A DNA stretch of 64,000 bases from assembly GCF_003173355.1 (NCBI RefSeq), contig NZ_QGMY01000018.1, positions 28,514-92,513 on the forward strand, written 5' to 3'. This DNA is from Methanospirillum lacunae. GTDB taxonomy: Archaea; Halobacteriota; Methanomicrobia; Methanomicrobiales; Methanospirillaceae. Position 1 is the first letter of the stretch. The number at the start of each line of letters is the position of its first letter. Both the position numbers and the translations under genes were made by a program. Below the pieces are notes generated by a model. The model was not told the origin of the DNA. It saw only the letters and a program-made list of their open reading frames with translations, and made no database searches. Of this stretch, positions 17,358 to 29,100 are shown piece after piece.

Positions 17358-19910
17358 ATGCAATGTAATATTACCAGGAAAAATGTAATTATTGGAATAA
17401 TACTTCTAATTTTAACAATTCTTGCGTTTTATCTCAGAATGTGGCCAGGATTTGAGGCCAATCTTAATGTTATTTCTAATGTAGCCATGGATGATCCCAT
17501 GTATAACCTGCGAATGGTTGAACAGACCGTGGCTAATTTCCCGCACTATGCATGGTTTGACCCGATGACATATTACCCACAGGGCCAACCACAGCATTGG
17601 GGACCACTTTTTACGTTGATATCAGCAGCCGCATGTATTCTGGTTGGAGCAACCACACGGGTTGATATCGCTTCGGTATGTCTTTTCATCCCAGGGATTA
17701 TGGCTGCACTTATGATCCCAATCACATATGCAACAGTCAAACTGGTGTCAGACTGGAAGAGTGCGATTGCAACTGCAGCATTCATGACAATAGTGCCGGG
17801 TCAGTATTTTTTCAGGTCATACTACGGGTATTTTGACCATCATATCGGGGAAGTTTTATTCAGCACGCTGTTTTGTCTGTGTTACCTATATGCCTTGGTT
17901 TACTGTAGGAAAAATCCGGTCCAGATAGAAGACAAAAACACCTGGAAGATCCCAATCCTGCTCGGGCTTCTCTGTGGATTTACGTATGTCCTTGGTCTGG
18001 CCATAATGCCGACAATGCTAGTTTTTGCACTTATTGTTGCAATAATTACGCCGATATGGTTTATGATCCAGCGTTATAATCACCACCTCGGAGCTTCAGC
18101 CCTGGTCATAAATACAACCACCTTCATCATAGCAATTATCGGGTTTTTTTCAATTGGTGTTAATACATCCCAGCTTGGAATGGACTTTTATTCAACCGGA
18201 CATCCGATTGCATATGGCCTTATCATTCTGGGAACCTGGATACTCTTTGGATTCTCATATTACCTGCGTAAGAAATCTCTCATCTCCTTTGTGCTTGCAA
18301 TAATAGGGGTAACAATTCTTGGTATAGTCCTGTTTGCACTGCTCTTCCCTTCGATGTTTTCATATTTCCTTCAAAATGCCAATGCATTCTTTGGACAAGA
18401 TATACACTGGAAAACAATTCAGGAGGCCAGGCAATGGACAATCTTTGATGCATGGCGAACATTTAACTACAGCCTGTTCCTATTCGCTGGTGGAATTCTC
18501 GTTTTACTCAGGAAATTCAGGCGAGAAATTAATCCATCCTACATTTTTCTGCTAATCTGGACAGGGCTGATTTTGTACGCAACATGCGAACATATCAGGT
18601 ACGAATATTACATGGCTGTTCCAATTGCCATGCTATCAGGTATTGCGGTCGGATCTGCAATTGATCTGGCCCTCCCACACAAAAAGCAGGAACAAAAAGC
18701 AACAGAACAAGATCAAAAAAGACCTGCACATTCCAAGTCAGGATCCAGGAAAGTGCAAGGGACTGTTCATCATCAATCAAGATTCACCAGGGGAGTAGGA
18801 ATTATTGTTCTGATCATCGTAGCAATTTTAAGCATTCTCTTTACGATGAATGCCATCGCTGATGACAAGTCACTTGGTATTTTTCAATTGAACACTGACT
18901 GGTGGGAAGCATGTTCATGGCTTGAAAACAATACTCCGGATACCGGACTTGATTTCTACAAAATATATAATGAAAACTCTTTCCATCAGCCTCCTGAATC
19001 ATACGGTATAATGTCATGGTGGGATTATGGGCACATTATCCTGGAACTCGGAGACAGACTACCAAATGCAAATCCATTCCAGTTTGGAGTTGATGGAGAA
19101 AATGGTGCAGCACGGTTCTTTGTCACAACCAATGAATCCGTAGCTTCAGGAATTATGGACAAACTTCATACCAAGTACGTAATGACCGATTACGAAATGG
19201 ATACTGACAAATTCTGGGCAATGGCAACATGGGATAACCCTGAAATTGGTGCATATCCATATCAGCGTTCGTTTATTCTTCCAGACCCGGATAATCCAAA
19301 TACCGGTCAGAACATTCCATTCTTTGTGGAACCCTATTACAGGACTATGGTCTCCCGGCTCCACAATTTTGATGGATCAATGCAGGAACCAAACAAAGTC
19401 CATTACATACAGTACATGGATCCGAGTTCCTCGCATACAAGTAGTCCATTAATCGTAAATGGCTCAGAAGTTCCATATCAGGTTGCAGAGCAATTAGTAA
19501 AGAATGATCAGAACAGCCTGGGTTCAAAATTTAATTCCACTCTCGTGAACTATGTATATACCTCTCCACTTTCAACAGTTCCGGCATTAAATCACTTCCG
19601 GCTGGTTTATGAATCATCTACCCGGGCATCACCTGATGAACTGCCTGATGTAAGATACGTAAAGGTCTTCGAGTACGTTCCCGGGGCCCATCTGACAGGA
19701 GAGGGAATTCTTGAGATCCCGATAATAACCAACACAGGAAGAACATTTACCTATAGGCAGGAGAGTGTCAATGGATCGTTCACCCTTCCATACCCGACAA
19801 GTGCAAAGGTAGGAGATATTCAAACGCTTGGACCATATAAGAACGAACAGACAGGAAAAGAATACACAGTTACCGAGGAACAGGTTCAGAAAGAAGAAAA
19901 TATCCTCTGA
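17358..19910 (+). CDS. aglB: Oligosaccharyltransferase AglB (STT3 family)
   Basis: An 850-residue membrane enzyme that transfers a lipid-linked glycan to asparagine in N-x-S/T sites outside the cell. The N-terminal half has about 11-13 helices with the first acidic catalytic motif AMDDPMYNLRM near residue 42 and YYPQGQPQHWGP nearby. The external C-terminal half has the family's WWDYG signature (MSWWDYGHIILELGDR, about residue 555). The length is normal for AglB. A loop of about residues 437-470 is rich in Lys/Gln and may be cytoplasmic. A GAGGAG site precedes the ATG, and T7 at 19912-19918 probably ends the transcript. Many surface proteins in this window carry N-x-S/T sites and are candidate substrates. 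Confidence 0.96.
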   Translation: MQCNITRKNVIIGIILLILTILAFYLRMWPGFEANLNVISNVAMDDPMYNLRMVEQTVANFPHYAWFDPMTYYPQGQPQHWGPLFTLISAAACILVGATTRVDIASVCLFIPGIMAALMIPITYATVKLVSDWKSAIATAAFMTIVPGQYFFRSYYGYFDHHIGEVLFSTLFCLCYLYALVYCRKNPVQIEDKNTWKIPILLGLLCGFTYVLGLAIMPTMLVFALIVAIITPIWFMIQRYNHHLGASALVINTTTFIIAIIGFFSIGVNTSQLGMDFYSTGHPIAYGLIILGTWILFGFSYYLRKKSLISFVLAIIGVTILGIVLFALLFPSMFSYFLQNANAFFGQDIHWKTIQEARQWTIFDAWRTFNYSLFLFAGGILVLLRKFRREINPSYIFLLIWTGLILYATCEHIRYEYYMAVPIAMLSGIAVGSAIDLALPHKKQEQKATEQDQKRPAHSKSGSRKVQGTVHHQSRFTRGVGIIVLIIVAILSILFTMNAIADDKSLGIFQLNTDWWEACSWLENNTPDTGLDFYKIYNENSFHQPPESYGIMSWWDYGHIILELGDRLPNANPFQFGVDGENGAARFFVTTNESVASGIMDKLHTKYVMTDYEMDTDKFWAMATWDNPEIGAYPYQRSFILPDPDNPNTGQNIPFFVEPYYRTMVSRLHNFDGSMQEPNKVHYIQYMDPSSSHTSSPLIVNGSEVPYQVAEQLVKNDQNSLGSKFNSTLVNYVYTSPLSTVPALNHFRLVYESSTRASPDELPDVRYVKVFEYVPGAHLTGEGILEIPIITNTGRTFTYRQESVNGSFTLPYPTSAKVGDIQTLGPYKNEQTGKEYTVTEEQVQKEENIL

Positions 19911-19911
19911 C

Positions 19912-19918
19912 TTTTTTT
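19912..19918 (+). terminator. Oligo-T terminator after aglB
   Basis: Seven consecutive T residues begin two bases after the aglB stop codon, in the AT-rich gap before a convergent gene. This is a typical archaeal termination signal. Confidence 0.5.
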
Positions 19919-20051
19919 CAGATAATTTGATAGATTAAATTTACAAATTATTTTTGTAAATTAATTAAAATCGTTTTTCTTTTATATTTCTAGTATGCTA
20001 TTAATTTATCTATTTCATGGTAAAAAGACTTATACCGATATTCAAAAAACA

Positions 20052-23000
20052 TTATTCTACATTAAACCGATATCCACCAGACGGTATTTCAATCTCAAAT
20101 CTGGCTCCATGTTTAGGTGATCCTGTTTCGTGTATAGTCATACCGGTTATTGCAAGGATTTCCTGAGTTAAAAATAGTCCAAACCCGGTATTTTGCCCAT
20201 ATCCTCTTTTAAAGATGTTTACTTTCTCAGAGATATCAATGCCATTACCATTGTCTTGAAATATAAGAATACCATTATCAGGGGAATTATTAAACGAAAT
20301 TTCCATTTTCGTAACAGAACCACCATGACGAACAGCATTTTCCATTAAATTATAACAGACTTTGGAAAACATTGGATCAGCATAGATTTCTAGATCACCA
20401 ATCCTGATTTCTACTGAAATATCAGAGAAAATTTTATTCCTTTTTTCTTTAACAACAATATCTTTTACAGAAATCCACTCAGGGCTTTTTATGCCCATAT
20501 CCTGATAATCACGGGTAAACAGGATCTGACGATGTATTGTATCTATAGACTTGCGTAATTTCTCAAGTTCTGAACTTACCGGGACTTCGGTAGGAATTTT
20601 TCTCCTGAATAACCCCTCAAGCAAAATCAGGTTTTGGATCTGATTAAGAATATCATGACGTGTTATTGAAGAGAGGAGGTTTAACTTATTATTAGCAGTC
20701 AGGAGAGAGTCATTTAATCGCATAATTTCAGTTATATCATTGAATACTACCAATAATGCCTCAGTATCGTGAATCAGAATAACATCTGCAGAAAACATTC
20801 CGGTAATTATTCTATTATCCTTGGTTTTTATGTTAATACGAAGATTTCTAACACTGCCTTTTTCACGAGTTATCTGTATTATTTCTTTACGTATATCCTG
20901 ATCAATAAACATTCCCAGGTCTAATGAACTTTTTCCAATTACTTCCGGACGTGTATACCCAATGGTTTCAATAAATGCCTTATTAACATCAATAAATATT
21001 CCCTCATTCAAAGTAGATAATGACATAATCGATCCGCTGGACTGAAATGCTTTTGAGAATTTTTCCTCTGATAATTTCAAAGCGGAAATATCTTTAGATA
21101 CAACAAATAGTGAAGGAAGACCATTCCAATATCCGGATAATATTCGGGTCTCCACGGGAATCTGATTTCTCTCCTTTGTGACTATTGTTCTTACACAACA
21201 ATTGGTTTCATCATCAATATGAGGATTATATTTACATAATACTTCATCAATACTGGATTCAGGGTTTAATATCTCTACAGACTGATCGATTAACTCAACT
21301 TCAGAGTAGCCAAGTCTTTTTACAACCGTATCATTCACCTTTTTGATGATTCCTTCCGGATTTAAAACAAAAAGAAAGTCCTGGATCGTATTAAAAAACG
21401 TTGAAAAATTATTTTCACTTATTCGTAACTCTTCATCCACCCTGTATCGTCCAAAAGAGGCGCCAAGTAATCCGGCTGCTGCTTTTAGGGCTTCGATTTC
21501 TTCTGAACTCCAGTAGTGTTCTTTATTGTAATCATCAAACCCAATAACTCCAAAAAAGGTATCAAAAGAGAAGATCGGAATAAGTGCAATGGTTTTGATC
21601 TTTTTTTCAAGCAGGATACTTTGATCTTCCGGTTGGAAATCAGACACATTTCCAGATATTATTTTTCCGGTTTTTAATATTGCATTCCATCGATTATATT
21701 GTGACTCATTACATTGAAAAATATTGTTTGATCTATTCTGTTCTTCGAAACAATCTCCTACTGTCCATACATAGGTTTGAGTTGTAAGAGGTGAATTGAC
21801 AAAATGATTTTTATTAATATAAATGTATGAACGGGATATTTGAACAGCTTCTCCAATTCGTGCCAATAAATCATAAATTACAGAATCATTTATTGCAATC
21901 ATCAATTGGGTAGCGACATAGCCTACCGCTTCTAATATCGTACGAACCCGGTATAATGTATCTTCGGTCTTTTTCTGGTCTGAAATATCAGTATGTGTCC
22001 CTATCATTCTGACAGGATTTCCCATTGAATCCCATTCTGTGACTTTTCCCCTATCATGAACATAGACCCAGTTACCATCTTTATGTTTCATCCGGATAAT
22101 AATGTCATAATAAGGTTCATCTTTTGAGAGATGATGATAGATTATTTTTTTTGCCAACTCAAGATCATCGGGATGTGTCAAATCCTCCCAGGTTTTGATT
22201 GTTGTTGGGGATAACTCATCTAATGTGTATCCTACCATCTCAGCCCATCGCTCATTGAAAGTTGTTTCTCCGGATTGCACATACCAATCCCACAGACCAA
22301 TTCTTGAACCATCAAGGGCAAGACTCAGTTGTTCAGAGGTTTTCAAAAGATTATGCTCAATTGTATGTTCTTTTGTAAGATCGATAATCTGGACATAATA
22401 GTTAGAGATTCTCCCAGTAGACAGGATATGAGGAATAATTGTGATATCAACATAGATACTATTTTTACCATTTGAAGATGGGAGATGAATTCTTTGTAAC
22501 TCATCCTGGGTAAAAAATTTCTTTCTATTTACTATTTTGCCAGATTTCAAACTTTGAATAAGGGTCGGATAGTATTGCGATAAAGAAAATCCCTTGATAT
22601 CAGAGACTGAATGCAATCCAAATAATGTCAGAGCTGCTGAATTGATATCTTCTAAAAATCCATCTGCATCAAATATTAATATCGCAATAGAAGATTGTTC
22701 AAATAGTTCGCGATATTTTATCTCATTTTCTACTAATGCTTCATTTGCCCTTTTTTTCTCGATACCTAACTGTATCAGGTGGTTAAGTTTGGCAAATAGA
22801 ATAACAGGATCTTCACCTTTTTGCAGGTAAAAATCGACACCACTATTGATAGCTTCAATAATTACATCCTCTCTACCTATTCCAGTAAAGAGAATAAAAG
22901 GAATGTTGGAGAATGATCTGATCTTTTTTAATAATTCAATTCCATCCATCAGTGGCATGGTATAATCAGATACTATCACATCATACCGGTTTTTAGAGAT

Positions 23001-23129
23001 TTTTTCAAGGGCTTCAAAAGGAGATAAAGCATAATCAAAGTCATATTCAGTAGTTAAGGCTAAGTAATCCATAACAGCCTCAATAAACGATAGTTCATCG
23101 TCTATCAGGAGAACCAAAGCCTTTTCCAT
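20052..23129 (-). CDS. Receiver-PAS-GAF hybrid histidine kinase
   Basis: A 1025-residue cytoplasmic signalling protein. Order: receiver (1-120, phosphoacceptor aspartate in VIVSDYTMPLMDG, FTGIGREDVI, lysine in YLQKGED), PAS (about 130-250), PAS_3-type (265-385), GAF (405-560), two more PAS domains (570-815), then an archaeal-type H-box (SITRHDILNQIQNLILLEG) and an ATPase domain with MENAVRHGG and GFGLFLTQEI. The H-box is not the HisKA type but the RHDxxNQ form common in methanogens. It has no membrane segment, so its input is probably phosphotransfer, a bound ligand or redox state. It is divergent from the next sensor kinase with a 243-base gap. Confidence 0.92.
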   Translation of the reverse strand: MEKALVLLIDDELSFIEAVMDYLALTTEYDFDYALSPFEALEKISKNRYDVIVSDYTMPLMDGIELLKKIRSFSNIPFILFTGIGREDVIIEAINSGVDFYLQKGEDPVILFAKLNHLIQLGIEKKRANEALVENEIKYRELFEQSSIAILIFDADGFLEDINSAALTLFGLHSVSDIKGFSLSQYYPTLIQSLKSGKIVNRKKFFTQDELQRIHLPSSNGKNSIYVDITIIPHILSTGRISNYYVQIIDLTKEHTIEHNLLKTSEQLSLALDGSRIGLWDWYVQSGETTFNERWAEMVGYTLDELSPTTIKTWEDLTHPDDLELAKKIIYHHLSKDEPYYDIIIRMKHKDGNWVYVHDRGKVTEWDSMGNPVRMIGTHTDISDQKKTEDTLYRVRTILEAVGYVATQLMIAINDSVIYDLLARIGEAVQISRSYIYINKNHFVNSPLTTQTYVWTVGDCFEEQNRSNNIFQCNESQYNRWNAILKTGKIISGNVSDFQPEDQSILLEKKIKTIALIPIFSFDTFFGVIGFDDYNKEHYWSSEEIEALKAAAGLLGASFGRYRVDEELRISENNFSTFFNTIQDFLFVLNPEGIIKKVNDTVVKRLGYSEVELIDQSVEILNPESSIDEVLCKYNPHIDDETNCCVRTIVTKERNQIPVETRILSGYWNGLPSLFVVSKDISALKLSEEKFSKAFQSSGSIMSLSTLNEGIFIDVNKAFIETIGYTRPEVIGKSSLDLGMFIDQDIRKEIIQITREKGSVRNLRINIKTKDNRIITGMFSADVILIHDTEALLVVFNDITEIMRLNDSLLTANNKLNLLSSITRHDILNQIQNLILLEGLFRRKIPTEVPVSSELEKLRKSIDTIHRQILFTRDYQDMGIKSPEWISVKDIVVKEKRNKIFSDISVEIRIGDLEIYADPMFSKVCYNLMENAVRHGGSVTKMEISFNNSPDNGILIFQDNGNGIDISEKVNIFKRGYGQNTGFGLFLTQEILAITGMTIHETGSPKHGARFEIEIPSGGYRFNVE

Positions 23130-23372
23130 TATAACTCTGTAACTTGATTGGTTATTGTCGCTACTAACACATGAGTATTTCCCTAATTACATTGAGTACA
23201 TTTTATTCGATTCTACAGAAGAACTATCAATTTTTCTAAATAAAATTCCGATTTTCCAGAATATTTTCCGGTTTTTATCAAGAATACAATTAAATATATA
23301 TTGATAGAATTGATATCATTCATATTCGGATTATTGGCTGATTTTGGTCGTTGAAACAATGTGGAACAATAG

Positions 23373-26132
23373 ATGGAAAAACAAAGGGATTCAAAAAAAG
23401 ATTCACGGTTTGACATCTTCCATGGGATAAAAATTAGTCTGATCTCTCAGTCAATTGCTGCCAAATTAATAATTATCATCCTGACTGTATCGATTCTTCC
23501 ATATCTGATTGTAAGTCTTAACTCACTCTACTCAGTCCAGACTGTTTCAACAATATCTTCCACAACAAATCTGGAGATAGCAAATACATCTGCTGAAGAT
23601 ACTACCCGGGCTCTTGAGACTGAACTAATACGAATCCTTTACATTCAGACAACTGCACTGGGAAATGAAATTAACCAAAAACTTCATCAGGTTACTACTG
23701 AAACAACGACAATGAGGGATTATGCTTCCTTCATTTATGAATACCCGGATAACTTTAACAATTATCCAAATGCTAGCATGTATAGCCGCAAAAATGGCTC
23801 AAATTATGGTAGTATATACCCGGATAACAATTCCTGGTTACTTGTCTCAAATCTGGCAGAGAATTCAGAGGGTATAATTCCTGATACCATCTTAAAAGAA
23901 GTCAGGTTCACAGAGTGGATGGACATAATATTTCGTTCCATTGCATCAAATGATCCAAATGCTATTCAACTCTATATAAATACTAAAAGCCAGATTACAC
24001 GGGGAATGCCTTTTGTAAATGGCACTTACCAATGGGTCGATGCAACAAAGCAATTTCATTCTGACATAAATCTCCCAATGTATGACTTTTTTTATCTTGC
24101 TAATGAAACCAATAACCCCGCCAAAAAAACCGTCTGGACTACATTGTATTATGATCCTGCGGGTCTCGGATGGATGATATCCTCAATCTCTCCGGTTTAT
24201 TTAAAAGAGGAACTGAAAGCAGTTGTCGGAACAGATATTACACTGCATCGAATTACAGATTCAATTCTAAATGTAACAATCGAAAAGAGTGGATTTGCCT
24301 TTTTAATGGCTAATAATGGGAATTTAATAGCATTCCCTGAACGAGCAGGACCTTTTTTGGGATTTAACGGGACACTTGCGGGAACATTTCAAGGAGATGA
24401 GCAACTCCAATACAATCTCCTGAATAGTTCTGATCTAAACCTCAGAGATATTGCAGTCAATATGTCGAAAGGAAATCAAAATGTCATCAGATATGTGAGC
24501 CCCCATGATAACCATGAATACTTTGTCTCTTACACGCCTATTAGTGAAACCGGATGGAGTGTAGCAGTAGTAGTCCCGGTCGATGAAGTAACAGCACCAG
24601 CTCTCACAATGAATAATCAAATTCAGGACCAGATAAAAATTTCATCTCAACATATCTCTGATAATGTTAACCAATTAAAAGTAAATACAACTCTCCTGAT
24701 AATGCTGATTCTTGTTGCCATGATTCCAACTGCTTTTATTTTGTCTAATATGATTTCACAGCCTATTCGCACACTAATTGCAGGGTCAAGACAGATTGGA
24801 TCAGGGGATCTGGATCATCGAATCAAGATATCAACACATGATGAACTTGAAGATTTGGCAATAAATTTCAATAATATGGCTGATGAATTGAGTAAACAGT
24901 TAAAAGAACTTGAAAAAGCCAACCAGGATCTCCGCCAGATGGACACAATAAAATCTCAGTTCATATCTATTGCATCTCATGAAATCAAAACTCCCCTCAT
25001 AGCAATAAAGGGATATGTTGACCTGCTTCTTACAGATAAAAGGGATCAAACTAATTCAGATCAGAAGAGAATGCTTGAAATAATCTCCCGCAATACATCA
25101 AGACTTGGAAGAATTATCAACGAAATGCTGGATATTTCAGTTATTGAGCAGAACAAACTCGTCCTTTTACAGGACTGGTTCTCAATTCCAGATGTAATTC
25201 ATGATGTTACCGAAGAATTATCCAGTTCTTTTGAAAAACGCGGCCACACCCTCTTACTTGAGATCGATGATAACATTCCACAAGTTTTTGGCGATAAGGA
25301 CAGATTAGCCCAGGTTTTTATTAATTTACTTGGAAACTCAATAAAATATACACCGGATCATGGAGTCATCACAGTTCGTGCCAGATCAGAAGGCACGAAT
25401 ATAATATGTGAAGTTGAGGATAACGGAATCGGCATTTCAGAGGAGAATATTCCCCGTATTTTTACCAGGTTTTATCAGGTAAACTCTATCACGACACACA
25501 AAACTGGAAAAGAGGAGTTTTTAGCCGGAGGAACAGGTCTAGGACTTTCAATAGTAAAAGGAATTATCGATGCACACCAGGGATCAATCTCTGTGAGAAG
25601 CTCAGAAGGAAAAGGAACAACATTTCAAATAATACTCCCGGTAAAAGAAGTTGCTTTACAGGTAAGTACACCCCAAAAAAACCATTTTATCACAAGAGAG
25701 AAAAAACCAATTGATGATGTCCAAACAAATTCAAAGAACCGAAAATCAGAGAAACAGACGATATTGATTATTGATGATGAAGCAGATACAGTCCAGTTAT
25801 TTGAGGATATTCTGTCTGGTACATACGATGTTCTTACAGCCAACACCGGGGCAACGGGAATAAAAATTGCACTATCCAACCTTCCAAGTCTGATTCTCCT
25901 TGATGCATGGATGCCTGGAATAACCGGATATGATGTCTGCAAAACCCTGAAAAAGAACTCAAAAACCCAGACAATTCCAATCATTATTGTCACGGCGGCA
26001 GTAGGATCTGATGATCAGATCAAGGCCCATACCTGTGGAGCTGATTATTATCTCAAGAAACCTTTTGAGAACACTGAACTTTTATCTCTATTAGATAAGT
26101 TTTTAGGATTTATAGGGGAGAACCATGATTAA
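23373..26132 (+). CDS. Membrane Cache-HAMP histidine kinase with C-terminal receiver
   Basis: A 919-residue sensor. A first membrane helix (about residues 28-50) leads to a large external double-Cache-like region (about 75-410), a second helix (about 435-457), HAMP (458-510), HisKA with the phosphorylated histidine in ASHEIKTPLIAIKGY, an ATPase domain (about 635-750; GNSIKYTPDHG, GGTGLGLSIVKGII) and a receiver (about 795-910; ILLDAWMPGITG with the aspartate, IIVTAA, YLKKPF). All catalytic residues are present, in contrast to the related kinase at 52951. It overlaps the following response-regulator kinase by 8 bases, so the two are co-translated and probably form a phosphorelay. Confidence 0.94.
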   Translation: MEKQRDSKKDSRFDIFHGIKISLISQSIAAKLIIIILTVSILPYLIVSLNSLYSVQTVSTISSTTNLEIANTSAEDTTRALETELIRILYIQTTALGNEINQKLHQVTTETTTMRDYASFIYEYPDNFNNYPNASMYSRKNGSNYGSIYPDNNSWLLVSNLAENSEGIIPDTILKEVRFTEWMDIIFRSIASNDPNAIQLYINTKSQITRGMPFVNGTYQWVDATKQFHSDINLPMYDFFYLANETNNPAKKTVWTTLYYDPAGLGWMISSISPVYLKEELKAVVGTDITLHRITDSILNVTIEKSGFAFLMANNGNLIAFPERAGPFLGFNGTLAGTFQGDEQLQYNLLNSSDLNLRDIAVNMSKGNQNVIRYVSPHDNHEYFVSYTPISETGWSVAVVVPVDEVTAPALTMNNQIQDQIKISSQHISDNVNQLKVNTTLLIMLILVAMIPTAFILSNMISQPIRTLIAGSRQIGSGDLDHRIKISTHDELEDLAINFNNMADELSKQLKELEKANQDLRQMDTIKSQFISIASHEIKTPLIAIKGYVDLLLTDKRDQTNSDQKRMLEIISRNTSRLGRIINEMLDISVIEQNKLVLLQDWFSIPDVIHDVTEELSSSFEKRGHTLLLEIDDNIPQVFGDKDRLAQVFINLLGNSIKYTPDHGVITVRARSEGTNIICEVEDNGIGISEENIPRIFTRFYQVNSITTHKTGKEEFLAGGTGLGLSIVKGIIDAHQGSISVRSSEGKGTTFQIILPVKEVALQVSTPQKNHFITREKKPIDDVQTNSKNRKSEKQTILIIDDEADTVQLFEDILSGTYDVLTANTGATGIKIALSNLPSLILLDAWMPGITGYDVCKTLKKNSKTQTIPIIIVTAAVGSDDQIKAHTCGADYYLKKPFENTELLSLLDKFLGFIGENHD

Positions 26133-29100
26133 TCACAACACGATTCTGGCAGTGGATGATGAACCAGATATTCTCGGTTTAATTAAATACACCCTCATGG
26201 ATGAGGGATACAATGTAGAGATCGCAGAATCAGGAGAAGACGCCCTGATATTGCTTGAAAAAAATATATCAATCGATCTCATTCTTCTCGATATTTCAAT
26301 GCCAGGACTGAGTGGAATAGATGTACTTGAGATCATCAAAAATAATCCTAAAACATCAGATATTCCGGTGATCATGGTCACTGCATTGGATCAGATGATC
26401 TACAAAAAGCAGGCATATTCGCTTGGTGCCAATGATTTTCTTGCTAAACCCTATGAGATTGAAGAACTGCTCCTTCGAGTTTCCAACCACATACATCTGT
26501 TTGAACTCATGAAAAAGGAAAAGGAACAAAACATTCAACTGAACTCAAGTAATGCAGAATTAAAATCCCTTATTTCCGCAATGCCAATTATGGTCTCTGT
26601 AAAAGGACCTGACCAGCGGTATTTAATGGTTAATTCAACATTCTGTGAAAAGAGTGGAAAACTGGAAGATGAAATAATAGGACATACAGATCAGGAATTA
26701 TTTCCTATTGAGATTTCTTCACAATATAATTCATCAGAAGACCTGATTGTTAGTCAGCAAAAAACCTCAATGAATACAATATACAAACTAAATAACGAAG
26801 ACGGTAAAGAAACCTGGATTTTTAACTCATCTGCATCGATACGTGATGATGCTGGGAATATTCTAAAAATTGTCAATACCGGTATTGAGATCACTGATCA
26901 GATTATTTTTGAAAAAAAATTAAAAGCAAGTGAAATTATTTTAAACTCCATTATTCAGGGATTGCCAATCCCTATGCTTGTCATCGACAATGAGCACAAT
27001 ATAATTAACTGGAATCTTTCCCTGGAGCGGATGAGCGGGTTTAAATATGAGGAAGTGATAGGGACTCGTCTGCAGTGGAAACCGTTTTATAAACAGGAGA
27101 GACCAATTTTGGTTGATATCCTTGTCGATGGGAAATTAGAAAAGATTCCGCTCCTTTACCCTGGAAAATACACAATTTCAAATCTGATTCCTGATTCATA
27201 CGAGGTTACTAATTTTTTCCCATCTCTCGGTGCAAATGGTAAATGGTTATCATTTACTGCATCCCTGATTCGGGATGGACAAAATAACATCATCGGAGGT
27301 ATTGAAACTCTAATTGACGTTACTGATAGAGTCAAATTATCTGAAGAATTAATCTGGAGGGAAGCAATACTAAAATCTGTTAATTTAATTTCAGCCTTAT
27401 TTTTGAAGCAGACTAACTGGATCGATTCTATAGACTCTGCTCTTAAATACATAGGTGAATCAATCGGCATAAATCAGATCACATTACACCAGATTACTGA
27501 TAAGGGGTCTAATACATTCAACCTGAAATTAATAGGGATGTGGAAATCTCCGGACCTTGAAAATCCACTTGAAATCATTACTAAATTTGATGATCTGATT
27601 GAATGTAATACCTCCTGTATCTGGAAAAATGATGATACAGAACCAATTTTTAGTACTGATTTCAGAAGATATCTTGAGGAGAACGGAGTGCATTCATTAA
27701 TAATACTACCTATTAATGTCCAATCCAAACGATGGGGTTTCCTTTCATTTGTAGACTATTCAATGAATCGCCAGTTCTCTGAAATCGAGATTAACTCGTT
27801 GATTATTGCTACAGACATAATCGGATCTGCAATTTACCGCAGTGAACTCGAAGAGGTATTTCGTCGTCCAATTGAGCATTCACTCACGGGCGTATTTGTC
27901 ATACAAAATGACAAATTTAAATTTGTAAACCCTCGACTGTCTGAAATGCTTGGATATTCGGAGCAGGAATTACTCAACCTTTCTTCCTGTTATTCCATTT
28001 TTCATCCCGAAGACAGGAAAAAATTACATGATATCATAAGCACGATACTAAATAATGAAAATAGTGATGTAACACTCGAAATAAGGAGTATTTCAAGCAC
28101 CAATATTATAATAATCTTCACCCTGTTTATTGGAAAAGTCCACTTTGAACAGGAACGGGCAGTAATCTGCACTGCTATAGATGTAACAGATCGGAGAAAA
28201 GCAGAAAAAGCACTCACCATTTCTGAAAATAGATTCAAAGAGATATTTAATAATGTAAATGATGCAATCTACCTGATAGAGACCAAAAACAATTCATTCG
28301 GGCAGATAATCGATGTTAATGAGAAAGCTACCCTCATGCTGAAGTACTCAAAAGAAGAGTTGATAGGCAAAAATTTTGTTGATATTGATGCTAATCCAGA
28401 CAAAGAGGCTTATACTCAGATATTTACACGGTTAAAAGTCGTCGGGTATGATACTTTTGAGAAAGAGCATAGATGTAGAGACTTTACATTAATACCAATA
28501 GAAATTAGTGCACACCTCTTTTCCCTTAATGGAAAACCCGTTATTCTGGCTGTATCAAGAAATATTACAGAACGAAAAAATGCAGAGAACATTGTCAGAG
28601 AGATAGAAGAACAAAATAAACAACAAATTATTGCATCATTAAAAGAAAAAGAAATTCTCCTGAAAGAGATTCACCACCGGGTAAAAAATAATCTCCAGAT
28701 AATCTCAAGTATACTAAAATTACAGGAATATAGTTCCACTGATCCGGAAATAAATGCGATACTTCGAGAAAGTAGAACCCGGATTATTTCTATGGCTATG
28801 CTGCATGAGAAATTATACAGGACAGACAATCTTGCAGAAATTCCATTAAGAGATTATCTTGATCAACTGGCTAACCAGGTGGTTAAAGAATTTGAATCTG
28901 ATGAAAGGCATGCTACCGTGAGTGTTGCCTGCTTAGATGACTATGTTGTTGATATTGATGTCGGGATTCCGATTGGATTAATAATAAATGAATTGGTAAC
29001 AAATTCAATGAAATATGCATTTAGTCCAACTATTCAGGGGCATATTGAGATCTCGGTTACTCCGTCACAAGATGGAAGTTATACACTGACATATCATGAT